DNA from: Spirochaetaceae bacterium
GTDB taxonomy: Bacteria; Spirochaetota; Spirochaetia; Treponematales; Breznakiellaceae
DNA: 19,096 nt
Direction of reading: 5' to 3'
NCBI GenBank assembly: GCA_031283025.1
Contig: JAITCP010000017.1
Span: forward strand, 1 to 19,096
How positions within the stretch are numbered: position 1 is the stretch's first letter; every line of letters begins with the position of its first letter. This document shows, one piece after another, positions 6,653-14,602 of the stretch. Under the pieces are notes generated by a model. It made no database searches. It saw only the letters and a list, made by a program, of their open reading frames with translations, and was not told the origin of the DNA. Position numbers and translations under genes: made by a program.

Positions 6653-7704
6653 CACTGGATCGTTACCTGGTAAAACAATTTATGCCGGTCTTTCTTTCCG
6701 CGCTTGCCCTCTTTATGATGCTGGTTTTGTTAATCGATCTGTTTCTTAATCTTACCAGATACCTGAGCAACGGCGCGGTTTTATCAACGATACTTAAAGT
6801 TTCAATGTATTATGTCCCCAAGAGCGCAAGCTATGCCCTTCCGGTATCCCTGCTCTTCGCCTCCGCCTATACCTTGGGTGATCTGAGCGCAAAAAACGAA
6901 CTTGTTACCGTGCTGGGATCAGGCGTACCCTTTTGGCGTTTTTGCTTTTCCTTTATAGTGATTGGGATTATTGCTTCTTTTTTTGCGTTTTTCTTTGAAG
7001 ACCGGGCTGTAATTCCAACCCTTAAGATAAAAAACCAAATGAGTCGGGAACTGCTCAGGACAACTGCGGAGAGTCTTTCCAACATTGTGATTAAAGCGGA
7101 GGAGGGGCGTCTTATCTATATGGTGGATTACTATGATCCCTCAGCGCCTTCAATCAACGGCGTTACGATTGTAGAACTGGATGGAGACAACCACCTTCTG
7201 TCAATGGTGTATGCGCCCAAGGCGGTATGGGACGGAGAAATATGGTCTTTTTCCAACCCCCTTTTGTACCACTGGGAAGAGGGTTTTTTACGGCCTACCA
7301 CGGCGCTTGATACGGAAAAATACCGGGAAGACCCGGAAACCTTCAGGCGGAGCGCTGTGTCTCCGGCGGATTTGAACGCGCGAGATACGGCCGACCTTAT
7401 TAAAGACCTGCGGAAAGCGGGGCTTCCCGTCGCTTCCGCTTTGGCGGATTATTATCACCGCTTTTCATTTTCCGCCGTTTCCTTTGTGGTAATGTTTCTT
7501 TCCCTTACGGTCAGCGGCAGGTTCAAAAAAAACATACTCCTCTTAAGCCTTTTGGCCAGTCTTGGAACGGCGGTAATTTACTATGTGATTGAAATGATCA
7601 GCATGATGAGCGCCAGAGTCGGGCTATTACCCCCGGTGTTGGGCGCCTGGATACCAGTTTTTGTTTGTACTGCCGCAGGGGTTGTTCTGGTAACCAAAAC
7701 ATGA
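6649..7704 (+). CDS. lptG: LptF/LptG (YjgP/YjgQ) family permease, second copy
   Basis: The 351-residue partner permease. It has the same six-helix plan as its neighbour: helices at about 11-33, 55-75, 99-117, 270-288, 293-315 and 328-348, with a periplasmic beta domain between (about 130-235). The opening TLDRYLVKQF and the LPVSLLFASAYTLGDLSAKNEL segment after the second helix are typical of the family. The start was chosen at 6649, where ATGA overlaps the previous stop. Upstream in-frame starts fall inside the preceding gene's last helices. The stop overlaps tgt in the same way. It lacks the long charged insert of the first copy. No LptB, LptA or LptC gene is visible in the window. Confidence 0.85.
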   Translation: MTLDRYLVKQFMPVFLSALALFMMLVLLIDLFLNLTRYLSNGAVLSTILKVSMYYVPKSASYALPVSLLFASAYTLGDLSAKNELVTVLGSGVPFWRFCFSFIVIGIIASFFAFFFEDRAVIPTLKIKNQMSRELLRTTAESLSNIVIKAEEGRLIYMVDYYDPSAPSINGVTIVELDGDNHLLSMVYAPKAVWDGEIWSFSNPLLYHWEEGFLRPTTALDTEKYREDPETFRRSAVSPADLNARDTADLIKDLRKAGLPVASALADYYHRFSFSAVSFVVMFLSLTVSGRFKKNILLLSLLASLGTAVIYYVIEMISMMSARVGLLPPVLGAWIPVFVCTAAGVVLVTKT

Positions 7705-8837
7705 GTATCTTTACCGTTACCCATGCGGATACCGGGTGCCGGGCAAGGACAGGCATACTTACCCTTGGACACGGACAGGTGGAAACGCCGGTTTTTATGC
7801 CCGTGGGAACCAACGGAACGGTAAAAGCCCTGACCAATGACGATCTGCAGGAGATAGGCTTTTCGATCATCCTGGCCAATACATACCATTTGTACCTTAG
7901 GCCGGGGACGGCGGTTATAGAAGAGGCCGGAGGCTTGCGAAATTTTACCAAGTGGAAGGGAAATTACCTTACCGATTCCGGCGGCTTCCAGATTTTTTCA
8001 CTCGCTCCGTTCCGCAAAATTACGGAAGAAGGGGCTCAGTTCCGTTCCCACATTGACGGATCGTACCACCTCTTAACGCCGGAAAAGGCGGTGGAAATTC
8101 AAACCATACTTGGCAGCGATATTCAAATGCAGTTGGATGTCTGTACCCCCTGGGGGGCGGAAAAAAAAGAAGCCCAAACCGCCCTGGAGAGGACTGCTCA
8201 ATGGCTTAACCGGGCCCGCGTAAGCTGGAGTAACGCCGCGGAAAACGGCTATGGCGGTTCGCTTTTTTCCATAGTCCAGGGGAATTTTTTCCCCGAACTC
8301 CGCCGTGAAAGCGCGGAAAAAACCCTTGCAAACGACACTCCCGGCATCGCCATAGGCGGCCTTTCCGTGGGTGAGCCGGAGGAAGTTTTCCGGGAATACC
8401 TTCATTTTACTTCCTGTCTTTTACCGGACGAAAAGCCCCGCTATGTTATGGGCATCGGAACTCCGGAGTATCTCTTGTGGGCAATGGAGGCAGGGATCGA
8501 TATGTTTGACTGCGTTTTGCCTACCAGAACCGGGCGGAACGGGCGCGTTTTTACCCGTGACGGCCCTCTATCCATAAAAAAAGCGGAAAATGCCCAAAGC
8601 TTTTTACCCATTGATCAATCCTGCTCCTGCAAGGTTTGTAAAACCTACAGCCGCTCCTACCTGCGCCACCTTTTCAAAACCAGGGAAATACTTTGCTCCA
8701 TGCTGGCAAGCTACCATAATCTGTTCTTTCTGCATCAATTTGTACTTGAGTCCAGAGCGGCAATCATCGAAAATAAATTTATGGAATTTAAAAATGAATT
8801 TCTATGCCGTTACCGGAACAAAAGAGGGGAGTTATGA
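7701..8837 (+). CDS. tgt: Queuine tRNA-ribosyltransferase (tRNA-guanine transglycosylase)
   Basis: Exchanges G34 of GUN-anticodon tRNAs for preQ1 (bacterial type) in queuosine synthesis. The 378-residue protein has TDSGGFQIFSL with the general-base Asp92, QMQLDVC (143-148), SIVQGNF (190-196), GGLSVGEP (219-226), and MFDCVLPTRTGRNGRVF with the nucleophile Asp270. The zinc ligands Cys308, Cys310, Cys313 and His339 are present in the expected CxCxxC...H spacing. Start and stop both sit in ATGA overlaps with the neighbouring genes, so it is firmly embedded in the operon. No queuosine-pathway partner (queA, queC-F) is visible, so the preQ1 source lies elsewhere. Confidence 0.97.
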   Translation: MSIFTVTHADTGCRARTGILTLGHGQVETPVFMPVGTNGTVKALTNDDLQEIGFSIILANTYHLYLRPGTAVIEEAGGLRNFTKWKGNYLTDSGGFQIFSLAPFRKITEEGAQFRSHIDGSYHLLTPEKAVEIQTILGSDIQMQLDVCTPWGAEKKEAQTALERTAQWLNRARVSWSNAAENGYGGSLFSIVQGNFFPELRRESAEKTLANDTPGIAIGGLSVGEPEEVFREYLHFTSCLLPDEKPRYVMGIGTPEYLLWAMEAGIDMFDCVLPTRTGRNGRVFTRDGPLSIKKAENAQSFLPIDQSCSCKVCKTYSRSYLRHLFKTREILCSMLASYHNLFFLHQFVLESRAAIIENKFMEFKNEFLCRYRNKRGEL

Positions 8838-10348
8838 AAAAGCGGATTATTTTAATGAGCGGCCTGTTGTTTTTGGCAATAACGGCGCTTTATGCCCAGA
8901 ATGCGGCGGAGAACACGGCAACGGAAACATCCGGTTCCCCCACAGGGCCTTCTATTGAGGAACAGCGGCTGCAAATTATCCGTTACGGAACAGATACGGA
9001 AATTGCCAATTTAATTAAAATTTTGCGGAACGAACAGCCATCAAGCCCGCCCGTCGCAATCGCAGGGCCTGAAACCAAGATAGACAAGGAACTCTTAGCC
9101 CTTATGGAAAAAACCAAAAACCGGACGATTCTTTCCGGGATCTTTGGTTATTTCAGCGACAGGGAAATAGGCGGACTGGAAAAGCGGGCGCTTGCCGCTG
9201 TTAAAGATCGGGACTATGAAGCGGCGGAAACGGTAGCCGCCGCCATTTATTATCTGGGTAAGCTCCGGGCCGGCAGCTCCGGGGCTGAGGAAACCGTTGC
9301 CAGGGAAGCAGGGCAAGTCTTTAAGGATATTATGAACGGCGAGGAAAGCCGCTTCCTTTCTGTGACGATCCGTTCTTTGGGACAAATCGGGGAAAAGTAT
9401 GATCCGGCGGAAACGGCGGAATATCTTATGGATTACTATGCCAACCACGAGATGGGGGATGAAAACCGCCGTTTGCTTGTGGCCGCCGTGGGGGATACCA
9501 AGGCAAAAGAAGGCGTGTCTTTTCTTGTTTCCATTGCGGAGAACGAAGATGAACGTGCAGTCCTGCGTATAGCCGCAATGGAGGCCCTGGCAAAAATTGC
9601 CGATGTAAGCGGACTTCCCGTGCTTATCAGCGCTGTTTCTTCCAAAGACCCCAATGTGCGTGCCTCTGCCGTGGGCGCTCTGGGGCCTTTCCCCGGCGAA
9701 GAAGCGGATGCGGTAATTATCGAAGCCTTCCGGGATTCCTTTTACCGTGCCCGCATAGCCGCCGCCAAGGCCGCGGGGGAACGCAAACTTGCCGCTTCCG
9801 TTCCCTTTCTGCGCTTCCGCTGTGAAAATGACGAAGTACCGGCAGTAAGAGACGAGGCCGTTAAAGCCCTGGGGCTTATCGGAGGGAAAGAAGCGGAACA
9901 GGTACTTGTGGAACTTTTTAAGGAACGCAAGAACAATGACAGGATTCGGATAAACGCGGGGGAAATGCTCCTTACCAAAGGTTCTGTTGATTATGTTACC
10001 GATGTGATCATTGAATTGGATGAAGCCAAGAAAAAGAACCAAACCGCCCTTTATAACGGCTTTTTACGGATACTTGGCGAGGCAAAATCCCCCAAACTTG
10101 AAGACCTTGCTCGCCGTTTCTTTGCCGCCGGGGGAGTGGTGGAAAAATCCTATGCCCTGGATTTCTGCTCACGTAACAATTTCCGCGGCCTTGCGGACGA
10201 AATACGAAAGCTGACAGACCCCAAAAACGGAAGTCTTTCCAAAAAATCCCTTGCCCTGCTGGAGGAATGGGGTCTGCCTGTTACGGGTGAACCTTCTTCT
10301 CCCCTCCCTGCTCTTCCGGCGCCTGAATCGAGTGGAGTAGTTGATTAA
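8834..10348 (+). CDS. Secreted HEAT-repeat protein
   Basis: A 504-residue protein with a cleavable signal peptide (MKKRIILMSG..., likely cut after Ala21 in ALYA-Q), so it is exported, probably to the periplasm. After an Ala/Thr/Asn-rich linker (about 22-42) it is almost wholly helical. HEAT-like repeats are clearest from about 210 to 365, with recurring AAMEALAKI, RASAVGALG and RDEAVKALGLIG segments about 30-35 residues apart, and probably extend from about 100 to 460. HEAT solenoids bind proteins or scaffold complexes; no catalytic motif is visible. The start is supported by GAGGGGAG just upstream and by the ATGA overlap with tgt; earlier in-frame starts would mask the signal peptide. It is the last gene of the long operon, and its final 68 bp are antisense to the end of the vWA gene. 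The partner is unknown. Confidence 0.88.
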   Translation: MKKRIILMSGLLFLAITALYAQNAAENTATETSGSPTGPSIEEQRLQIIRYGTDTEIANLIKILRNEQPSSPPVAIAGPETKIDKELLALMEKTKNRTILSGIFGYFSDREIGGLEKRALAAVKDRDYEAAETVAAAIYYLGKLRAGSSGAEETVAREAGQVFKDIMNGEESRFLSVTIRSLGQIGEKYDPAETAEYLMDYYANHEMGDENRRLLVAAVGDTKAKEGVSFLVSIAENEDERAVLRIAAMEALAKIADVSGLPVLISAVSSKDPNVRASAVGALGPFPGEEADAVIIEAFRDSFYRARIAAAKAAGERKLAASVPFLRFRCENDEVPAVRDEAVKALGLIGGKEAEQVLVELFKERKNNDRIRINAGEMLLTKGSVDYVTDVIIELDEAKKKNQTALYNGFLRILGEAKSPKLEDLARRFFAAGGVVEKSYALDFCSRNNFRGLADEIRKLTDPKNGSLSKKSLALLEEWGLPVTGEPSSPLPALPAPESSGVVD

Positions 10349-11852
10349 GAGCAATAAGGGGATCTTTATACCGTTCAAAATGGAAGAACACTTCATAATT
10401 TTTGTCTGACAAAAGCCGTATAGTCTTGCCTATACATTCGGGAACCGATGCGGAACCAAGATCGGGGAAATAGTTTGGCTTTAAGGGAGTAAAGGTACAG
10501 TTGTTCCCGTCAAAGTAAAGCTCCGCAACTTTGTACGGTACGGGAACCAGGAAAATAAGAAAGTCCGACGCGCCCCCGCCAATGGAATAGGTATTTCCCT
10601 TTTTTAAGGTATGAATATTGCGCCTTCCTATAGCGGTATTTTGTTCCTCCACAAAGATGTTCAACATGGGCGGATCGGTTGGGAACCGGCCCGGATCCTT
10701 GTACTGGCTGCGGCGGGGAAGCCCCTGGATGGATGACTCGGCCTGCCTGCTGGCAAAATTGTTAAGAAGCTCCGCGTTCTTTGCGGCGCTGCCATCCCCC
10801 TTACCCCTCGTGAAAGCCGCCCTTTTGCCGGACGGGAAACCGCGCTTACGGATTGCCATGATTATAATGATGAGGAGTAACAGGAGCAGGAGCAAACCCA
10901 GCAAAAGGGGCAGGGGCAAGGCGTCTGATCCGCCCGAACGAGCCGATGCCGGCGGCTGCACTGCTGCCGGTTGTATGCCGCTGCTTACAGGTTCGTCTCC
11001 GTTTTGCGACAGATCTGGGCCGCCGGAATCATCCTGGCCGCCCGTAGCGCCGTCGGCGGGATCGCCTAAGCTAAGGCCGTCGGCTTGTTCAACGGTCTGG
11101 CCGTCTTCTTCATTGCTTTCTGCCGTTTGGCCGGAACCGCTTGAGTCGGTTACTGCGCCGCTGTCGGCGGGATTATTACCGGCAGCAACATTCCCGTCGG
11201 CGGTATTTCCTGTGGCGGTATTTCCGGTTGCTGTATTCCCGGTTGCTGTATTTTCGGCGGCGGTATTTCCTGTGCCGGTAGTAGTATTACCGCCGGGACT
11301 TGCCGTAGCAGCTTGCGGAACGCGGGGGGTGCCTCCTGTTCTGGCCGCAGTTCCCGCGCTCATACGTTCTGAAGCCCTGATAAAGATTACATCAACGCTG
11401 TTTGGCTTTAAGCGCTCGGCAAGGGAATTAGTGAGCGTACCCACGCTTTCATTGTCACTGACAACAAAAACCTTTTTCCCCCGCCCGCCGGGTATGGAAC
11501 GGACATACTGTTCCGCGTAGTTTAAGGAACTGTCGGCGGAACCAGTATTATTTTCCAGCGGATAAAGCAGCCAGATTCTGCCGCTGACGGTTTCGATATC
11601 GTCTTTTCCAAGGAGCCGCCGGGCTATTTCAAAACGGGGTTTTGACGCAAAGGAAATAATGTGCAGTGTATCGCCGAATCTCAGGTTTTCCGCCAGAAAT
11701 GGCCCGGTAAGATAGGTGTTTACTTCATTGTAGTATGAAAACATACCGGCGGAGGTATCCACCACAAGTACCACATCTTTGGCTTCCTGCGCCGACAAAG
11801 AAAAGCAACCCGATAAAGCCAGCAGGAAAAAAATTATCCTTTTTACATTCAT
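10281..11852 (-). CDS. Membrane-anchored von Willebrand A domain protein with FHA-like C-terminus
   Basis: 523 residues. The N-terminal export signal could be a lipobox (Leu-Ser-Gly-Cys16) or a signal peptidase I site (SLSA-Q22). A vWA domain (about 26-170) begins VVLVVDTSAGM; the metal-site motif is Asp-Thr-Ser-Ala-Gly rather than the full DxSxS, with a later VVSDNES. A low-complexity linker (about 171-311) contains xGNTA pentamers. One membrane helix (about 313-334, Leu/Ile run) is followed by basic residues, so by the positive-inside rule the C-terminus is cytoplasmic. The region about 396-495 is beta-rich and resembles an FHA-type fold, by inference only. AGGAGGAG overlaps the stop codon of the upstream greA gene (13-bp gap), so translation is probably coupled. 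It could relay an envelope binding event inward. Confidence 0.85.
   Translation of the reverse strand: MNVKRIIFFLLALSGCFSLSAQEAKDVVLVVDTSAGMFSYYNEVNTYLTGPFLAENLRFGDTLHIISFASKPRFEIARRLLGKDDIETVSGRIWLLYPLENNTGSADSSLNYAEQYVRSIPGGRGKKVFVVSDNESVGTLTNSLAERLKPNSVDVIFIRASERMSAGTAARTGGTPRVPQAATASPGGNTTTGTGNTAAENTATGNTATGNTATGNTADGNVAAGNNPADSGAVTDSSGSGQTAESNEEDGQTVEQADGLSLGDPADGATGGQDDSGGPDLSQNGDEPVSSGIQPAAVQPPASARSGGSDALPLPLLLGLLLLLLLLIIIIMAIRKRGFPSGKRAAFTRGKGDGSAAKNAELLNNFASRQAESSIQGLPRRSQYKDPGRFPTDPPMLNIFVEEQNTAIGRRNIHTLKKGNTYSIGGGASDFLIFLVPVPYKVAELYFDGNNCTFTPLKPNYFPDLGSASVPECIGKTIRLLSDKNYEVFFHFERYKDPLIALNQLLHSIQAPEEQGGEKKVHP
11186..11275. repeat. 15-bp minisatellite in the vWA gene linker
   Basis: Six imperfect 15-bp tandem units (plus-strand type CGGTATTTCCTGTGG) encode alternating xGNTA pentapeptides on the minus strand (AENTA, TGNTA three times, DGNVA and similar). 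Unit length is a multiple of three, so copy-number change would lengthen or shorten the linker without shifting frame. Confidence 0.85.
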
Positions 11853-11865
11853 TAGGGCACTCCTC

Positions 11866-14589
11866 CTATACAGTGACTTTTATAATCGCCTTGATCCGGT
11901 AAGCGGTTTTTTCTTCTGCACGGGTTTTGTCCAGGGCGAATTCAAATTCTTCCCCTACCTTTTTATTCAGTATAGTTCCTCCCAAGGGAGAAAGGTAAGA
12001 TATTATGCGGTTTTCAGGATCAGATTCCCAGGGCCCCAAGATTGTAAATTCTTCTTCCGTGCCGGAACTTTGGTTGACCAGCACCGCCTTGGTGCCAAAA
12101 GAAACCCTTTCAGTATTTACCGTAGCGGGATCAAATATCTGGGCACGCTCAATTTCTTCTTTGAGTTTTGCTACGGTTGAATTAAGGATTTCCTGTTTTT
12201 CCTTGGCGGCCTTGTATTCGGCATTTTCCCTAAGATCCCCCAGGGAAAGGGCAAAAGCGATTTCTTTGGAATTGGCGGGAACTTCCACATCCATGATATG
12301 GGAAAGCTGCCGCTGCTTTTCTTCGTATTTCGCGGCGGTAACCATAAGCCCCCGTGAGGCCCTTTTTTCCATTTCTCCGGCAAATTTGAATTCCGGATCT
12401 TTTTCCTGGACAATGGCGCGCAGGCGGAATTTATCCGCCGGGTCCAGGTCTTTTACGTCATTGATCAGGGTATAAATCCTCATGATCATATCTTTGTCCG
12501 CATTGTTGATAAACGACGCCAAAAGGCCGTCTTTGAAAAGCAGAGTATAAACCTGTTTGTTAATCTTGCGGTTTTCCGTAGTGTCCCGGTGGTTGTCAAT
12601 GTCCCTGTAGGTAATGTCCAATATGTAAATAAGCGTTATAATTTGTTTTTCTTCACCGATCCCGGCATCGCTGAACCAGCGGGAATTTTTGGCGTTTTTG
12701 TGAAACCAGATTGCAGCTTCCCGGTAATCCCGGTAGTTTTCAAAGCAATTTTGGATCATCTCCGTAATCTTGTCCTCGTATCCTTCTTTTTCAAGGCTGG
12801 AAATGATCGAAGGTAGCAGCGCATAGGGAAAAAGGCTCACGTAAATATCCGGCCAGGCGTCTGTGGAAAGCCTTGTTTGCAGAAGAAAATTTTCTTTAAG
12901 ACGGGCATCCTTTAACTTAAGGAACAGGGCGGGAATGTCTTCTATGTTTTTCAGAATATCTTCAAAATTAACGGTAAGGCCGCTTCCCAAATGTGGATGG
13001 CGTACCGACATTTCTTTAATTAAAAGGCAGGATGCGACTATTTGTTCGTTTATCTGGTTAAAGGAACGGAGGTAGCCGGTAAAATATCCGAACATTTCGT
13101 TAAAGTATTCAGAATCCAGTTCCGCTTCTTTTCTTGATTCAAATTCCCTGATGGCGTTAATCCGGTCAAAGAAATTCTTTCCGGCCTTAAATTCACCGTA
13201 GAGTTTTTCTTCAATGCTGATGGGCCTGTCCCGAACGGTAAAAAGATCAATGTTTTCCTGGCTTACCCCAAAAACCGGATCGCTTTTAAGAATTTCCCTG
13301 GCCCTGGAACTCCAACTGCTCCATTCTCCGACTGTCAGTACGGAAGGGACAAGTTCCGCCTTGATGTGTTTTAGATCGCACGCATTGCCAAAACTTTTAA
13401 TCACCGTTTTAAGCGCCCAGCCATGCTCTGTTTTTATGCGGTCGTGAAGCTTTTCCTTTTTTTGGGTTGCCTTGAGCACCCATATATGGTTTTTTGAAAG
13501 GGTTTGCAGCGCGTTGACGGCCATTTTAAGGGACATGGGATGACTGCGCTTTTTGGCAAAGTCCACCACGATCTCATCCCCCTGCATGGAAGCGATGCGT
13601 CCTACCCCCCAGGTACGGTGGAAAACAAAACTACCCTTGTCAAAGGCAATGTGTTTTTCAAAATCGGTAATTGCTTCACGAACATTGCGCCAGTTTTGGG
13701 TCAGGTTTGATATGCGGATATACTCATCAAGCTGGCTGTGATCCTTATACTTAATACGGAAACATTCGGTAATTTCCCGGCGTGCCAGATTGTCCCGCTC
13801 GTCATACTGTAAAATCAATTTCAGGATGCTGATCGCCGTATCAATTTCCCCGCGTTTTTTGCAGGAATGAAACACATCCTCAAGAAGAAGGACGGCTTTA
13901 TCCTCACTGATATTTTTTGCGATCCGCTTTTCCACATGGAGGAAAAAATCAATGTCTTCCGGGCAGTACTCAATCAGCTTTGCCCAAATTTCCCGAACAT
14001 TGGTAAAAAGCCCCTTGCCTATATACCGGTGCAGGGCTTTTTTGTAATAATCTACCGCTGTTTCCGTATCTTTTAGTTTTTCATAATGTTCCGCCAGAGT
14101 CTTGGCAATGTCCGCCTCTTCATAATCGACCTTGACAAGCCGTTCCCAGATGCCGATGATCGGTTCTTCCTCGTTTTCATTTTTGCAGCATTCAGCCAGA
14201 GTACGCAGGGCGAATTTTGATTCCCCGTAATCCAGAATGCGCTCGCAAAGGTAGCGGACTATGCCCCATTTGTGGTTGTCAACAAAAATGGTAACCAGGT
14301 TTATCAGTACCGCGTCATCAATAAGCTGCCGTGAAAGGGCGATCATTCCTGAAAGATACAGGGCGATAATGCTGTTCTTTGTATGTACCAAGTGGTCATC
14401 GCAGAGTTTTTTCAAGTCATCGTAGGCTTTTTCCTCTCTGGCTTTTCTTAAAAGAATGTCCAGTTCCTTAAACTGGCCGGTTGAATAGTTGCTTAGGGCT
14501 GCCCGGGTCCACTTTTCTTCGTTGAGCATTTCCTGAACATTTTTCAAAAGCGGTAAAGTTACCGCCCGGGTTTCCTCAGCTTCTGCCAT
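11866..14589 (-). CDS. greA: GreA-type transcription elongation factor fused to a long helical-repeat N-terminus
   Basis: 907 residues against about 160 for ordinary GreA. The last ~170 residues are a recognisable GreA: a coiled-coil hairpin whose tip GDLRENAEY (784-792) keeps the acidic Asp785 and Glu788, which stimulate RNA cleavage by backtracked RNA polymerase, then the FKBP-like domain (about 828-900). Residues 1 to about 310 form TPR-like helical repeats (for example ETAVDYYKKAL near 177). At about 316-362 a short beta segment with FVFHRTWGVGRIASMQ resembles the RNA-polymerase-interacting barrel of CarD/TRCF proteins, by inference. Residues about 370-740 are helical and unassigned. Very long GreA proteins are known from treponemes. 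The start at 14589 is set by AGAAGGAGAA upstream. It is the second gene of a three-gene operon, with 13-bp gaps on both sides. Confidence 0.92.
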   Translation of the reverse strand: MAEAEETRAVTLPLLKNVQEMLNEEKWTRAALSNYSTGQFKELDILLRKAREEKAYDDLKKLCDDHLVHTKNSIIALYLSGMIALSRQLIDDAVLINLVTIFVDNHKWGIVRYLCERILDYGESKFALRTLAECCKNENEEEPIIGIWERLVKVDYEEADIAKTLAEHYEKLKDTETAVDYYKKALHRYIGKGLFTNVREIWAKLIEYCPEDIDFFLHVEKRIAKNISEDKAVLLLEDVFHSCKKRGEIDTAISILKLILQYDERDNLARREITECFRIKYKDHSQLDEYIRISNLTQNWRNVREAITDFEKHIAFDKGSFVFHRTWGVGRIASMQGDEIVVDFAKKRSHPMSLKMAVNALQTLSKNHIWVLKATQKKEKLHDRIKTEHGWALKTVIKSFGNACDLKHIKAELVPSVLTVGEWSSWSSRAREILKSDPVFGVSQENIDLFTVRDRPISIEEKLYGEFKAGKNFFDRINAIREFESRKEAELDSEYFNEMFGYFTGYLRSFNQINEQIVASCLLIKEMSVRHPHLGSGLTVNFEDILKNIEDIPALFLKLKDARLKENFLLQTRLSTDAWPDIYVSLFPYALLPSIISSLEKEGYEDKITEMIQNCFENYRDYREAAIWFHKNAKNSRWFSDAGIGEEKQIITLIYILDITYRDIDNHRDTTENRKINKQVYTLLFKDGLLASFINNADKDMIMRIYTLINDVKDLDPADKFRLRAIVQEKDPEFKFAGEMEKRASRGLMVTAAKYEEKQRQLSHIMDVEVPANSKEIAFALSLGDLRENAEYKAAKEKQEILNSTVAKLKEEIERAQIFDPATVNTERVSFGTKAVLVNQSSGTEEEFTILGPWESDPENRIISYLSPLGGTILNKKVGEEFEFALDKTRAEEKTAYRIKAIIKVTV

Positions 14590-14602
14590 TATACTTCTCC
14601 TT

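Noticed and set aside
10349..10400. Terminator after the HEAT gene
   Set aside because: No GC-rich stem with a following T-run is visible; the sequence is coding on the other strand.
10618..11520. Plus-strand reading frame opposite the vWA gene
   Set aside because: It arises from the GC-rich low-complexity linker read in reverse; there is no ribosome site or recognisable domain.
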